Shown: positions 25,941-34,775, counted from the first letter of the stretch. The stretch is DNA of 64,000 nucleotides from Desulfonatronum thioautotrophicum (GCF_000934745.1 NZ_JYNO01000016.1:17279-81278); one strand, 5' to 3'. Made by a program: numbers and translations. Notes: generated by a model from the letters alone, not told the origin.

Positions 25941-25984
25941 TGTGGTCTATTTCTTTTTATTATTTAAAAAAGAAATAGACCACA
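25941..25984. terminator. 18-bp perfect inverted repeat after the mobilization operon
   Basis: TGTGGTCTATTTCTTTTT pairs exactly with AAAAAGAAATAGACCACA across an 8-base loop. 120 bases downstream of the last gene; may end transcription in either direction or mark an element end (a related TGTGGTCTACA stands at 31988, at the edge of the second AT-rich block). Confidence 0.5.
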
Positions 25985-26096
25985 CAGCTCTTCATTTTTT
26001 TAATTTATTTCGACTAACTTCAATTTACTAAAAACTGCAAGAAATGCATTTTATGCAATGTATCCATCAATGTATCCATTGATATTTGTCCTTGAA

Positions 26097-26399
26097 TTAA
26101 TAGAAACTATATAGACTGCTTTCAAGGTCTACATGTATTCTGCAGCCTATGATCGGCTTGATATCTGTTTCTTGGGCTACCTTGAAACAATGACTCGCAC
26201 CGTAAATTTTGCCGACATCGGTGAGGGCCAAAGATGATTAACCGTCGGCGGCCGCTCTGGCGCACAGATCCTCAACACGATTCAAGCTCTCGTTCAGGCC
26301 GTACTCGCTCTGACAATCCAGGTGGATGAACTTGTTGTCGGTTTCGTTCGGCAACCCAAAAAGCTGATTCAACGAATTCACGGTTTCGGCATCCAGCAT
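26097..26399 (-). pseudogene. Truncated dnaE-type PHP-domain fragment
   Basis: From MLDAETVNSLNQLFGLPN the frame continues through FIHLDCQSEYGLNESLNRV, a TAA at 26238-26240, then SLALTDVGKIYGASHCFKV and DIKPIIGCRIHVDLE. This matches the start of DNA polymerase III alpha ('FVHLHVHSEYS ... ALTDHGNLYGA ... GIKPIIGCE'). Only about 95 codons remain; the sequence then turns AT-rich, so the mobile block cut the gene. Its ATG is 5 bases after the beta-CASP gene stop with GGGAGG upstream, so it was the last gene of that operon. The catalytic HxH reads LDC. Confidence 0.75.
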
Positions 26400-26403
26400 T
26401 TGA

Positions 26404-27651
26404 TCAGGCCTCCCACCATTGCCCATCCGCATGGAGTTCGACATTTGGAAACAAGCTTGCATACTGATCCCGCGCAAAACTGTGAATCGGCACGACTTTG
26501 CGCGGAGACAAAGCGTTGGCGAAAGCCTTCAACTCGAAAGGCCCGGCATGACCCGAGGTATGGATGCTTTGCTTGGCAATACCCCGCGACTTAAGCCATG
26601 ATTTGACCCGATCGTAAAGCCCTCGCTCCCAGTATCCTTCCCACTGGGAGTAAATATACGCCGCGCCGGAGAGACATTCCGCAGTGTCGAGATCGCCCAT
26701 GAACAATGGGCGAAATAGCAGGGTGTATTCGTTCGGGGATTCCTGAAGGTGCTGTCCGTAGATTCGATTCGCGGAATGATGTTTGAGTTGATCAAACCAA
26801 GCGTTCGTTTTGATCTGAATCCTTTGAGGTTGTGGAACGAAGAGAGCGACATTCTGCCAATTTGACTGTGGAATGTTCGGATTCCCCGTAGCCTCCAGAA
26901 TTGCGGCGGTGTAGAGATCCATGACCATTTTTCTGCCAGTGCGTTTTGTAGCACGCAGAATCGACACGATGCGATCAATATTCTGGCCCGAGGCATGAAC
27001 CATGGCCAATCCTTTGGTCGCGGAGAACACCTGGACAAGCTGCTCTTCAAGCTCCGCTTCCGTTGGAAAGCATGCTGCTTCATCCAAGCGTCCCAGCGAC
27101 GAACCCTCCAGCAACACAACGTCGATGTCTTTTGGTGGACGAGAAAGGAGATTGTTGAAAAGCTTGGCCTTTCGACCATGGCCGCGAAAGTCGCCGCTGT
27201 AGAAAAGTCGCTTGCCACCCGCCTCGATCAACAAGGCATAGGAGTCGTAGGCAGAGTGGTCCACAAGATACGGGGTTACGCGAAAAGGGCCGGTCTCCAT
27301 GGCAGTCCAGGCCTCATAGTCCCTTCCTGCTGGAAGGTCAGGCCAGTTGTCGGGCAGAAATGGTTTGGCCGCTGCAAGAATGCGACGTGCAGCAGGCCCC
27401 ATGTGTACGGGAATCTCGGTTGATATGTGCTTGAGCAATCCAAGATGATCGAGATGAGGGTGGGAAATGAAAATCCCCAGCAAGGACGGATCACCGTTCG
27501 TCAGGCAAGGTACTTCGGGCAGATAGTCCGGAATATTGTCTTCGGCATCCAGAGGCAAACCAAGATCCACGATGATTCGCTGCCCATCCTGCTCAATTTC
27601 CACGCAGCTCCCACCGATCTGGTTGCTGCCTCTGTGAATGCAGATGTTCAT
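26404..27651 (-). CDS. Beta-CASP metallo-beta-lactamase protein (RNase J-like)
   Basis: 415 residues. The zinc site FISHPHLDHLG (His64, His66, Asp68, His69), then DHSAYDSY and LFYSGDFRGHGRK are conserved. The beta-CASP part includes VHASGQNIDRIVS and ends HTSGHAGPFELKAFAN and VVPIHSF, as in RNase J/CPSF73-type nucleases. Likely an RNA (or DNA) exo/endonuclease; shorter than true RNase J, lacking its C-terminal domain. Its ATG overlaps the stop of the upstream PD-(D/E)XK-like gene (ATGA), so the two are coupled and may act together. Confidence 0.87.
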   Translation of the reverse strand: MNICIHRGSNQIGGSCVEIEQDGQRIIVDLGLPLDAEDNIPDYLPEVPCLTNGDPSLLGIFISHPHLDHLGLLKHISTEIPVHMGPAARRILAAAKPFLPDNWPDLPAGRDYEAWTAMETGPFRVTPYLVDHSAYDSYALLIEAGGKRLFYSGDFRGHGRKAKLFNNLLSRPPKDIDVVLLEGSSLGRLDEAACFPTEAELEEQLVQVFSATKGLAMVHASGQNIDRIVSILRATKRTGRKMVMDLYTAAILEATGNPNIPQSNWQNVALFVPQPQRIQIKTNAWFDQLKHHSANRIYGQHLQESPNEYTLLFRPLFMGDLDTAECLSGAAYIYSQWEGYWERGLYDRVKSWLKSRGIAKQSIHTSGHAGPFELKAFANALSPRKVVPIHSFARDQYASLFPNVELHADGQWWEA

Positions 27652-28613
27652 TTTACTGTTTCCTTGCCACGGTAGCTTTGTAGAAGCTCCAAAAAAGCAG
27701 ATCGCTTGAGCATGGAAGCTTCATTCATCCCATACCCAGCGAAAGTCGCAACAAAAAAACGAAGATCAAATTTCTCTGGGTTCTCGTAAGACTCAGGAAC
27801 TTCATTTTCGATGATTTCACGTAGTATTTTGCTGCGAGGATTGTGGTTTGCAAAAATAAAAATTACCTGTGGCTTTTCGTTGCTTGAACATAAATCAATG
27901 GCAATCTCATTCTTGCTTTTGTTGAATTTCAACAACTGCAATTCATCGAGAATTCTAAATTGGTCTGACATCATTGATAAAGATACACTGTAGGCATCTT
28001 TACTGGAAATAAATTTTTCAATATTATTGAGATGCTCTATCAATCCAGACTTGCCATTTAATGCTTGATCTCCATATTTCACTTCAATAAATACAGGCTT
28101 ACATTTTGCAGCCTTTGACCGATCCGAAGAAAGCCATTGAATAGCAAGCATGTCAAATCTTGCATCAATATCTTTAACAGCAAATTCAATGTCTGTTACA
28201 AAATATTCTGTTTTATTTGAAATTGGAGAAGAATTATTTTCACGAGAAATAACCTGCTGGAACTCTCTCTCATATTTATTATTTTTAGAGAAAAAATGGT
28301 CCATAATATCTTTCAATAAAGGAATCGACTTTACCAATGATTCAGAGTCATCACGGTTTGAAATTTTATGAGGAAATACAGGAACAGAAATTCCAGATTT
28401 TTCATAATTTTTATCAAATGAAACATTAATAGTACTATTCTCTGAATGCTTTGAAACCTTCAATATACTTCCGCCTCTGTAGTAAACATTGAAATAATCT
28501 TTTCTGATTCCAAACATTAACGTATTGTCGTTTCTAATTTTCTCGATTAGTGGATAAAGAACACCATTTTCACTCTTCATTTCATGATAAAAAGAATCAC
28601 TGATGCTTCTCAT
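27648..28613 (-). CDS. PD-(D/E)XK nuclease-like protein of unknown family
   Basis: 321 residues from the ATG at 28613 (AGGAG 8 bases upstream). A candidate core is seen in the middle: ARFDMLAIQW (Asp), then 'KPVFIEVKYGD' (E-x-K) followed by a helix with SGLIEHLNNIEKF, the order of the restriction-endonuclease fold. The N-terminal 120 residues are unknown; the C-terminus ends with a Lys-rich tail. Coupled to the beta-CASP gene. AT-rich compared with that gene. Function unknown; a defence role is conceivable. Confidence 0.55.
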   Translation of the reverse strand: MRSISDSFYHEMKSENGVLYPLIEKIRNDNTLMFGIRKDYFNVYYRGGSILKVSKHSENSTINVSFDKNYEKSGISVPVFPHKISNRDDSESLVKSIPLLKDIMDHFFSKNNKYEREFQQVISRENNSSPISNKTEYFVTDIEFAVKDIDARFDMLAIQWLSSDRSKAAKCKPVFIEVKYGDQALNGKSGLIEHLNNIEKFISSKDAYSVSLSMMSDQFRILDELQLLKFNKSKNEIAIDLCSSNEKPQVIFIFANHNPRSKILREIIENEVPESYENPEKFDLRFFVATFAGYGMNEASMLKRSAFLELLQSYRGKETVK

Positions 28614-28680
28614 TTCGTCTGCTCCTTGAAAGCGCCGGTCAAAGTCGGCAGGTTGTAGTGAATGCAAGTTTCATACGTTA

Positions 28681-29306
28681 AAGGTTTAGCCTACCATGAC
28701 GACCCCGAGTCATGCCTCGACGACCCGCGAGGGTGTGGGGAAGCGTTGACAGGGGCAAGCGCAGGCTGGGTATTGAGCCGCGAAAGATACCTCCGGGGTG
28801 CCGACGTTGTAAGGAGATGCGGAAGGCCACATTGGGCAAGGCGATATGGCGAGTCTTGCACAAACCCCGCGCGGTCAGAGACCCCATGCATGCGCGGAAA
28901 CGACCTGCACGGAAACCGGGAGATCCATTGTCCGCACTTTGAAGGTGGACAAACGGGCCGCGTCGGGAAGTCCAAGGACGTACGCCGATGATGTACGGAC
29001 AAGGGAAGTCGGATGGCTTCATAGTACCTGTGAAGCTCCCGAACAAACTTGCCTCGGCAGGTGCGGAGGGAGTGGAGGGAAGGGGGGCCAGCCAAGAGGA
29101 ACCCGCAAGAGCAAACCATGCCCCGAACTCAGCGTCGGACAGGCATGCAACATGAGCTGGAGCGGGTACGTCGTATTGATTCGCAGGGACATTTGTCTCC
29201 CTTGCAACGATTCGGCGTCATTACTCAAGGCAGGAGCCGGATGCGGTAGTTCCGCACGTCCGGATCTGTGGAGGGGGTGCCCAGTAATGGGCATCCCTAC
29301 TCCGAC
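28681..29306 (+). mobile_element. Group II intron remnant with gutted reverse-transcriptase gene
   Basis: The 3' end has domain V (GAGCCGGATGCGGTAGTTCC with its partner CGCACGTCCGGATC) and a domain VI hairpin, ending CTACTCCGAC. In the middle, a frame at 28988-29155 encodes MMYGQGKSDGFIVPVKLPNK, the usual N-terminus of intron-encoded proteins, but stops after 55 codons; only a scrap of the C-terminus (TQGRSRMR) remains before domain V. So the RT, maturase and endonuclease parts are deleted. No GUGYG 5' end was found, so the left boundary is approximate. Confidence 0.72.
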
Positions 29307-29315
29307 TATTACGGG

Positions 29316-29894
29316 TTATCTTGAAAGCAATATTGGAATAACATCTTGCAAATCTAATGGGATGAACTCTGGCTCATTGTGTTTGTCCGCATGAAAAGCT
29401 GGCTCATCAACAATCCCCTCTCCCCACGAAAACCGCTTTGTCCTGACAGACGGCTGGGGCTTGCGCGGAGGATATTTTTCACGCATCCGAAGCAGGACGT
29501 GCCAGAATTCCGGAAACGAGGCAAGCGACCCGCGAATGATTGACGCGCTTTTTTCGCATATGCCCGCAAACATGTTCACACCGGAGCCCGAAGAACCATT
29601 AACGCTGAGGACGTATGTTTTTCCCTGGCATTGCGGGCAAGTGGTCATCAATTTCCCCTCTTTCCAAAGCATGACCAGGACTCCGAGCGGAATCCGCCAG
29701 TAAAATCCGACCATGAGGCCGAGGTATGCAGCATCTGTGGTAATGTTGAAATATTCAGGACGGGATAGAATGAGTTCGGTGTTTTCGATGAACAGCCCAA
29801 GGTGCTCCCTGACTAGTTCCAGTTCGCGTTCCCGAGTTTCGGCGATTTTCCTGAAATACTCATCGCGTTCGTGATGTTGACTCTTGTTGGGCAT
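29316..29894 (-). CDS. Unknown protein with one CxxC (192 aa), divergent from WYL regulator
   Basis: A strong GGAGGAGG precedes the ATG. The N-terminal third is a charged helix (RDEYFRKIAETRERELELV); a hydrophobic stretch follows (AAYLGLMVGFYWRIPLGVLV), then CPQCQGKTYVLSVNGSSGSG. The stop lies about 10 bases from the intron end, so the C-terminus may have been altered by the insertion. Its start is 187 bases from the WYL regulator, transcribed away from it, so regulation by WYL is likely. Family not recognised. Confidence 0.6.
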   Translation of the reverse strand: MPNKSQHHERDEYFRKIAETRERELELVREHLGLFIENTELILSRPEYFNITTDAAYLGLMVGFYWRIPLGVLVMLWKEGKLMTTCPQCQGKTYVLSVNGSSGSGVNMFAGICEKSASIIRGSLASFPEFWHVLLRMREKYPPRKPQPSVRTKRFSWGEGIVDEPAFHADKHNEPEFIPLDLQDVIPILLSR

Positions 29895-30032
29895 GTTCCT
29901 GGTCCTCCTCCTTTCGGAGAGTGATGCGCCGTTTCGATGCGTTCCGTTTGTTTTTCGGAAAATGTCGCAAACGAGCGCGGTTCAGTGTTTTTGCCGACCC
30001 ACTATTCTGGTACGCCGTCGTCCGTGCCCTTG

Positions 30033-30050
30033 TGACACGGGGGTGTGTCA
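30033..30050. promoter_or_regulatory. Possible WYL-regulator operator
   Basis: TGACAC-6 bases-GTGTCA, a perfect 6-bp dyad 32 bases before the WYL gene start, in the divergent intergenic region. Candidate binding site for autoregulation; inference from position and symmetry. Confidence 0.4.
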
Positions 30051-30081
30051 TATCTGGTCACAGCGAAAAATGGAGATGAAC

Positions 30082-31074
30082 ATGCGTGGAAAAATTTTGC
30101 TGAACCTGCTCAACGCCATTGAACTTCTGAGCAGGCCGCAAGGGGCAACCATTCAGGAAATTGGAGAAAACCTCGGCCTGCATCGGCGGAGCGTTTACAG
30201 GCTGATGGAAGCGATCCAGGAACTTGGCTTTCCAGTTTACGACGCCAAGGGTGAGGCTGGGGCGGCGAAGCAATGGAAAATGTTGGATGATTACGTTGTT
30301 CGCTTGCCGAACATCACTTTGCCCAAGGTGGATCTGACGCCATCCGAGGCAATGGCCATTCAGTTCATGGTTGCGGACAACCGGCTGTCCAGGGCTCAGT
30401 CATTACGCCGGAATCTGGATCAAGCCCTGGCCAAGCTCTCGTTGCTTCTGCCCCAAAACGTTTCGGATTCATTGCGCAGATTCTCGGAAACAAGTTTTGT
30501 CGTCTCGAAGCTGACAAAGGACTACAGCCGGAAGGAAGGGGTCATTGACGACCTGATGGAAGCCATGCTCACCTCAAGAATGTGCGAGGTGGACTATCAC
30601 GCCTACAGTACCGATCACGTAAAATCCTATGCCGTGGAACCGCTCAGCTTATGTGAACATGACGGAGGGCTTTACCTGTTCGTGCGTATCTCCCGATACG
30701 AGGAGATCCGTCTGCTGGCCGTGGAAAGGATTCTCGGCCTGCGCATCCTGGAATCATCGTTTGTCTATCCTGACGACTTTGATCCGCAAGAGCGGCTGAA
30801 GAACGCTTTCGGCGTATATTTTGACGATCCTGTCGAGATCACGGTTCGGTTCAGTCCGGAAGTCGCCAAATATGTTTTGGATCGCAAATGGTCGGAAGGG
30901 CAACGTGTGACCAAACTGGATGATGGAGGCGTGGAGATGTGGATGCGTACCTCGGGAAAGACGGAGGTTCTGCGGTGGGTATTGGGCTTTGGCCCGAATG
31001 CTGAGGTGCTCGAACCAGCGGAACTGAGAAATGAGGTAAAGATGCTACTCAAAAAGTCGGTGCAACTCTACTGA
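30082..31074 (+). CDS. WYL-domain transcriptional regulator
   Basis: 330 residues; the ATG at 30082 has GGAG 6 bases upstream, better than earlier starts. The N-terminal HTH_11 winged helix (LLNAIELLSRPQGATIQEIG, then LHRRSVYRLMEAIQELGFPV) is followed by the WYL ligand-binding domain (VDYHAYSTDHVKSYAVEPLS, RILGLRILESSFVYP) and a WCX-type C-terminal region ending GFGPNAEVLEPAELRNEVK. WYL proteins often control phage-defence genes and sense nucleic acid or nucleotides. The signature Trp-Tyr-Leu is not kept literally. Confidence 0.88.
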   Translation: MRGKILLNLLNAIELLSRPQGATIQEIGENLGLHRRSVYRLMEAIQELGFPVYDAKGEAGAAKQWKMLDDYVVRLPNITLPKVDLTPSEAMAIQFMVADNRLSRAQSLRRNLDQALAKLSLLLPQNVSDSLRRFSETSFVVSKLTKDYSRKEGVIDDLMEAMLTSRMCEVDYHAYSTDHVKSYAVEPLSLCEHDGGLYLFVRISRYEEIRLLAVERILGLRILESSFVYPDDFDPQERLKNAFGVYFDDPVEITVRFSPEVAKYVLDRKWSEGQRVTKLDDGGVEMWMRTSGKTEVLRWVLGFGPNAEVLEPAELRNEVKMLLKKSVQLY

Positions 31075-31993
31075 GAAGGGGGCCAGCCTCATTTGGTGCG
31101 GCCACGCCCAGAAAACATGCCCCTTTTTCCCCGCCAAGACCAAGCGGTTCCACGTTTGGCCACGACCACACGCCGAAACTCGCGGAAACCTCCCAATCCG
31201 AGGAAAAGGCCTTCAGGCACTACCGCCGGGTGCGCGAAGTAATTCGAAATTTTGTGAAGACTTTGCCGGAAGCGCTTGGCGAGCGGCCCTGACTCTGACC
31301 AGCAAAGCACGCTCAATAACCGCCGTAGACCTTGCATCTATGGGCGACATGAAGCACCAGAACGGTGATAGTTGAGTTTTGGATTTCGGCCGATGATGCT
31401 TGCCTTTTAAGTGGCGGTCAGCGATTCAATGTATGCTAGGGACTCACCGTCCCATTATGAAATCGTCACTTTTATTTCATCTCGGCAGAGCAGAACGCTA
31501 TCACCGAGATGAGAGGTAGCACCGAGGTATATTGGTCTGTATCCGGTGTGAAATGACTGGCATATCCTGCGAGGTTGTTGTTGGCTGTAAAACAGGAAAT
31601 TAGGATCAGCCGGATGATCGACAATTGAATCTTCCGAACGAGATGGTTCTTCTGACATTAGGAATTGGCCATAGCCAGCCGTCAGCTCTCTAGCTTTTCC
31701 CAAGTGTATGTCAGCCTTGATTCATCAGGCTCAAACCCAAGAGTTTTGCTGACATCAACCTCACTTCTGAACCCCCGCCCACACTGGAACAATCCCCGTC
31801 TGAGGCCCACGATTGAAGTGCGCTCGAGAGAGTTGAACTTATAAAGGCATAGCTGGAGACAGCCATCTCCAAAGGGTTATGCTTTGATAGTTTTGGCGCT
31901 CGTACCATCATTAAATGGGCTGAAAAGAGCCTCCAGAACGATATGCTTTTTGGTGTAATTCCACAGTCAACGTCGAATATCCAAATATGTGGT
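31075..31993. other. Intergenic region with no sure gene
   Basis: A plus-strand frame near 31170-31290 (EEKAFRHYRRVREVIRNFVK) looks like a gene scrap, but it has no start signal and I cannot name it. Short frames at 31455 and 31711 (minus) have no ribosome-binding site. Copy 2 of the 18-bp motif lies at 31957-31974, just where the second AT-rich block begins. Confidence 0.45.
31957..31974 (+). repeat. Dispersed 18-bp motif, copy 2
   Basis: AATTCCACAGTCAACGTC, identical to 16180-16197 on the other strand. It stands at the left edge of the AT-rich rep block. Confidence 0.5.
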
Positions 31994-32419
31994 CTACATT
32001 TTTTTTAATGTAATTGCATTTCCTTTGTTTTCAATACTAAGCACATCTCCAGGCATAAATTTATCAACATCTTCTCTTTCCTTGTTTAACTTTTCAACAA
32101 TAGGTGGTTTTACAATGATGTTCCCTTTTTTTCCAACAACGGCATGCAGTATCGATTTTAGCTTTAACTTTTCTTTATTAAACTCATAAGGGTATGCTTT
32201 ACCAGTCTTCAAACCAGCTTCAGCAATAATCTGATAAAATAATGTTGTGACTATGTTGTGCTTTTCGCAAAAATTGTTGACATTGATACTTTCTCCTTGT
32301 TCAAGCGATTCTCCAACCTTAACACAGTCATCGACAATTGCTTCCATTTCTTCCAAAGATAAAGTTCTTATTTTTTTATTTTTTTTGCTACTATCAAGGT
32401 GCTTTGTGTTTTCATCCAT
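31994..32419 (-). CDS. Unknown charged protein in the AT-rich rep block (141 aa)
   Basis: GGAG stands 9 bases before the ATG. The product is Lys/Glu-rich with a possible HTH in the middle (INVNNFCEKHNIVTTLFYQI, then IAEAGLK) and a basic C-terminus rich in beta strands (VGKKGNIIVKPPIVEKLN). No membrane segment. Family unknown. Base composition matches the Rep and AlpA genes to the right, so it likely belongs to the same replicon. Confidence 0.5.
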   Translation of the reverse strand: MDENTKHLDSSKKNKKIRTLSLEEMEAIVDDCVKVGESLEQGESINVNNFCEKHNIVTTLFYQIIAEAGLKTGKAYPYEFNKEKLKLKSILHAVVGKKGNIIVKPPIVEKLNKEREDVDKFMPGDVLSIENKGNAITLKKM

Positions 32420-33118
32420 GCTAAAATCTCCATTACTTTTTGTTAAAAGATCCTAAATAAAAAAAATATGTTGATTTTGTAAATCAATTAAATGTGTTGA
32501 ATATGATATTTCAGAGCTTTATTTTCGAAAAAAAAGATAATAAATTCTTAATTATTTTGCAAAAAAAATAACTAAATTTCATTAAATTGAACTTGGGAAG
32601 CTAGTTGTGAAAAATGACAATTTGCGCTGCTAATAGACTAACGTCTTAGTAGTTTATAGCATACAAAATACATCTAACTTTTTGGACGATCAAAATGATT
32701 GAGATTGGGGGGGGGACCAATTACTCACATCGATATTTCGTTGGTGAAAAAAGAATACACATTCTCTCGGTAAAGCACAATGTCTTATCCTAGGTCAAAA
32801 AAAAACTATTATAAAAAAAATATGTTTAAAAGTCACCTCTCTTAGAACATGGACACGAATTGTTGAAAAGTTTAACATATTACGCAATCTTTGTTCGGAG
32901 TCCACTCCATCTCACAAGAGGCATCTCTGTCCGTCGTCCACGAATAAAGCAGGTACGAGAAAGTTAACCGCTAACAGGGTCTGGGCAAAAAAGCCAACAT
33001 GTTTAATGGTTAGAGCATGGACGTTTTACAGTATGTGGTCAAGCAGGCTTCATCCGTAGTGGACATGTACACTCCATGGCCCATAGCTGGGTCTGGCTTA
33101 CGAGTTTTACGAAGAAAA
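32420..33118. other. AT-rich intergenic region
   Basis: No start signal or recognisable product. Contains a run of nine G (32706-32714) and long A/T tracts. The composition shifts toward higher GC after about 32890. Confidence 0.4.
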
Positions 33119-33355
33119 TTATGCACTCAAGGACCAATTGATGCAGCAAAGGGCTTTACGGGAAACTTCGGTCAAAGCTAGAAGAGGATTCAACTCTTCT
33201 CTTTTCGGCATCCCTGGAGACAGCAGGCCGTTCAGGACTAATGTCAATCCGTTTTCGGCGTCCTCCCCATCAGCCAAGGCGGAATCCAAAAGATAATCGA
33301 TCGTGCCTCGGTGGCCGTCAAGCCTCATTCCGATGCTATCGGTGAAGTCGCACAT
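33119..33355 (-). pseudogene. Possible gene fragment (78 codons)
   Basis: The frame reads MCDFTDSIGMRLDGHRGTID and continues with YLLDSALADGEDAENGL to an AL-rich end. It is less AT-rich than its surroundings and protein-like, but there is no ribosome-binding site and I do not recognise it. Probably a fragment of a larger lost gene lying in a non-native context. Confidence 0.3.
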
Positions 33356-33404
33356 AATGAGCGGGTCAACACGGAGCTTTCGGGTACTACATCTCTACTG
33401 GTTC

Positions 33405-33420
33405 AATTCCATAGTCAACG
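33405..33420 (+). repeat. Dispersed 18-bp motif, copy 3 (imperfect)
   Basis: AATTCCATAGTCAACG, one mismatch to the other copies over 16 bases. It lies 33 bases from the end of the rep gene, so copies 2 and 3 bracket the 31.99-33.40 kb segment. Confidence 0.45.
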
Positions 33421-33452
33421 CTGAACAACCTGAATTAGTGGGACTTATACAC

Positions 33453-34775
33453 TCAACATCGAAGAGCCAAAAAAGCTGATGTTCCCTTAACTTTTCCATA
33501 AAATCTATGTATATCACGACCAACAAGTAATTTTTCGCCATTTTGGCGAATAACATATTCAAATCTGTTATGAATTACTGTATTTTTCTTTACATCGAAA
33601 TACGTCTCTTTTTGAATTACAATTTTGCATTTTTCTATTAAATCAGGTATTAATTCTTCAGTATCTTCTTTCTTTATCCCTATATAGTCACCATAACTCT
33701 TTTTTTTGCGCAACCATCCATAGCTTTCAACGCTATTGTGTTTTGATATATAATCGAGATGTTCTATTATGTCGTTCAAAGATAAAATGTAGTAATCGCA
33801 AAAGCTTCCTTCAAAATTTTCAACTTCATTTACAAACACATACTTTGTTTGTTTATTTTTCTCAATTTTGAATTTTAAACATTTTTTTAAACTTTCGAAG
33901 AATGATCTGAAAATGTATTTTATGTCATTTTTTAGATGTTTAACTCTTTTTTCTGAGCATATATTGTGTTTTTTGATATAGACTGATGATGAGTCCCCAG
34001 GGATATTGATCGTTTCAAGGGTAATGTTTACAGTTCTAAGCAGTTTTTCTTCATTTAAACTCAATTCAATGACTTTTGGTGAATCAAGTTTATTTCTTTT
34101 TGTCGGCATTGACATTGGGATTATTATTCCATGGAAATGGTAATTTTTGTTGAAGAATCCTTTACCGACTGGGTGTTCTACTATTCTGAAGCCAATATTG
34201 TGCTTGTCATCTATATTAAGTTCTTCTTTTAATTTTTTGACAAATGTTTTTCTGAATTGATTTCGTCTCTCTTTTCCATGGTTTATGCAAAGAAATTTAT
34301 TTTTTGTTTCTTCTGAAAAAGTTGTGCTGAAGCTATATACATGGTCTAGTTTGTATTTTTTTTTCAACGTAATAATTGTATTGAATATTTCCTTTGAATC
34401 TTGATTTCTCTCTTTTGGCTTGCAATACAAGCAAAAACTACTGCCGCAATCATATGTTTTAAAAAATTTATTATTATTGCCTTTTTTATCTTTTTTTTCA
34501 ATATATGTGCCTTCACGATTATTAGTATTGCATTTCATGAAATTATGTTCAATATATTCGTTTATAGACTGAAAGTATCTGCTTTTGCTATTTATAACTT
34601 TTCTTTTGTACATCTCATTGAATTCTTCAAAATTAATACTACCTGGCTTCCCTAAGTCTAAATCTCGACAACTGGAGAAGAAATTTGATCTCATTATGTC
34701 TTTATTTGTGCCAAGTGTTTGATTCCGAAACCCAATTATTTCACCATTTTTTCGAAAGTATATTTGGTGTGCCAA
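33453..34775 (-). CDS. rep: HUH-type rolling-circle replication initiator (Rep)
   Basis: 440 residues as drawn from a TTG at 34775. Zinc-binding Cys pair CGSSFCLYC is near residue 110; the metal-binding HUH motif is KNYHFHGIIIP; the probable catalytic Tyr is in EHLDYISKHNSVESYG, the Y-x2-K pattern of motif III. These are the marks of phage/plasmid RCR initiators. The frame stays open upstream to about 34890 (YETIAISSLNNFSTKKLEEQ) without an ATG, and an ATG in another frame stands near 34920, so the N-terminus may carry a frameshift. Strongly AT-rich. Confidence 0.72.
   Translation of the reverse strand: MAHQIYFRKNGEIIGFRNQTLGTNKDIMRSNFFSSCRDLDLGKPGSINFEEFNEMYKRKVINSKSRYFQSINEYIEHNFMKCNTNNREGTYIEKKDKKGNNNKFFKTYDCGSSFCLYCKPKERNQDSKEIFNTIITLKKKYKLDHVYSFSTTFSEETKNKFLCINHGKERRNQFRKTFVKKLKEELNIDDKHNIGFRIVEHPVGKGFFNKNYHFHGIIIPMSMPTKRNKLDSPKVIELSLNEEKLLRTVNITLETINIPGDSSSVYIKKHNICSEKRVKHLKNDIKYIFRSFFESLKKCLKFKIEKNKQTKYVFVNEVENFEGSFCDYYILSLNDIIEHLDYISKHNSVESYGWLRKKKSYGDYIGIKKEDTEELIPDLIEKCKIVIQKETYFDVKKNTVIHNRFEYVIRQNGEKLLVGRDIHRFYGKVKGTSAFLALRC

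Noticed and set aside
31455..31911. Two minus-strand frames (82 and 66 codons)
   Set aside because: No ribosome-binding sites, no known motif, uneven composition.
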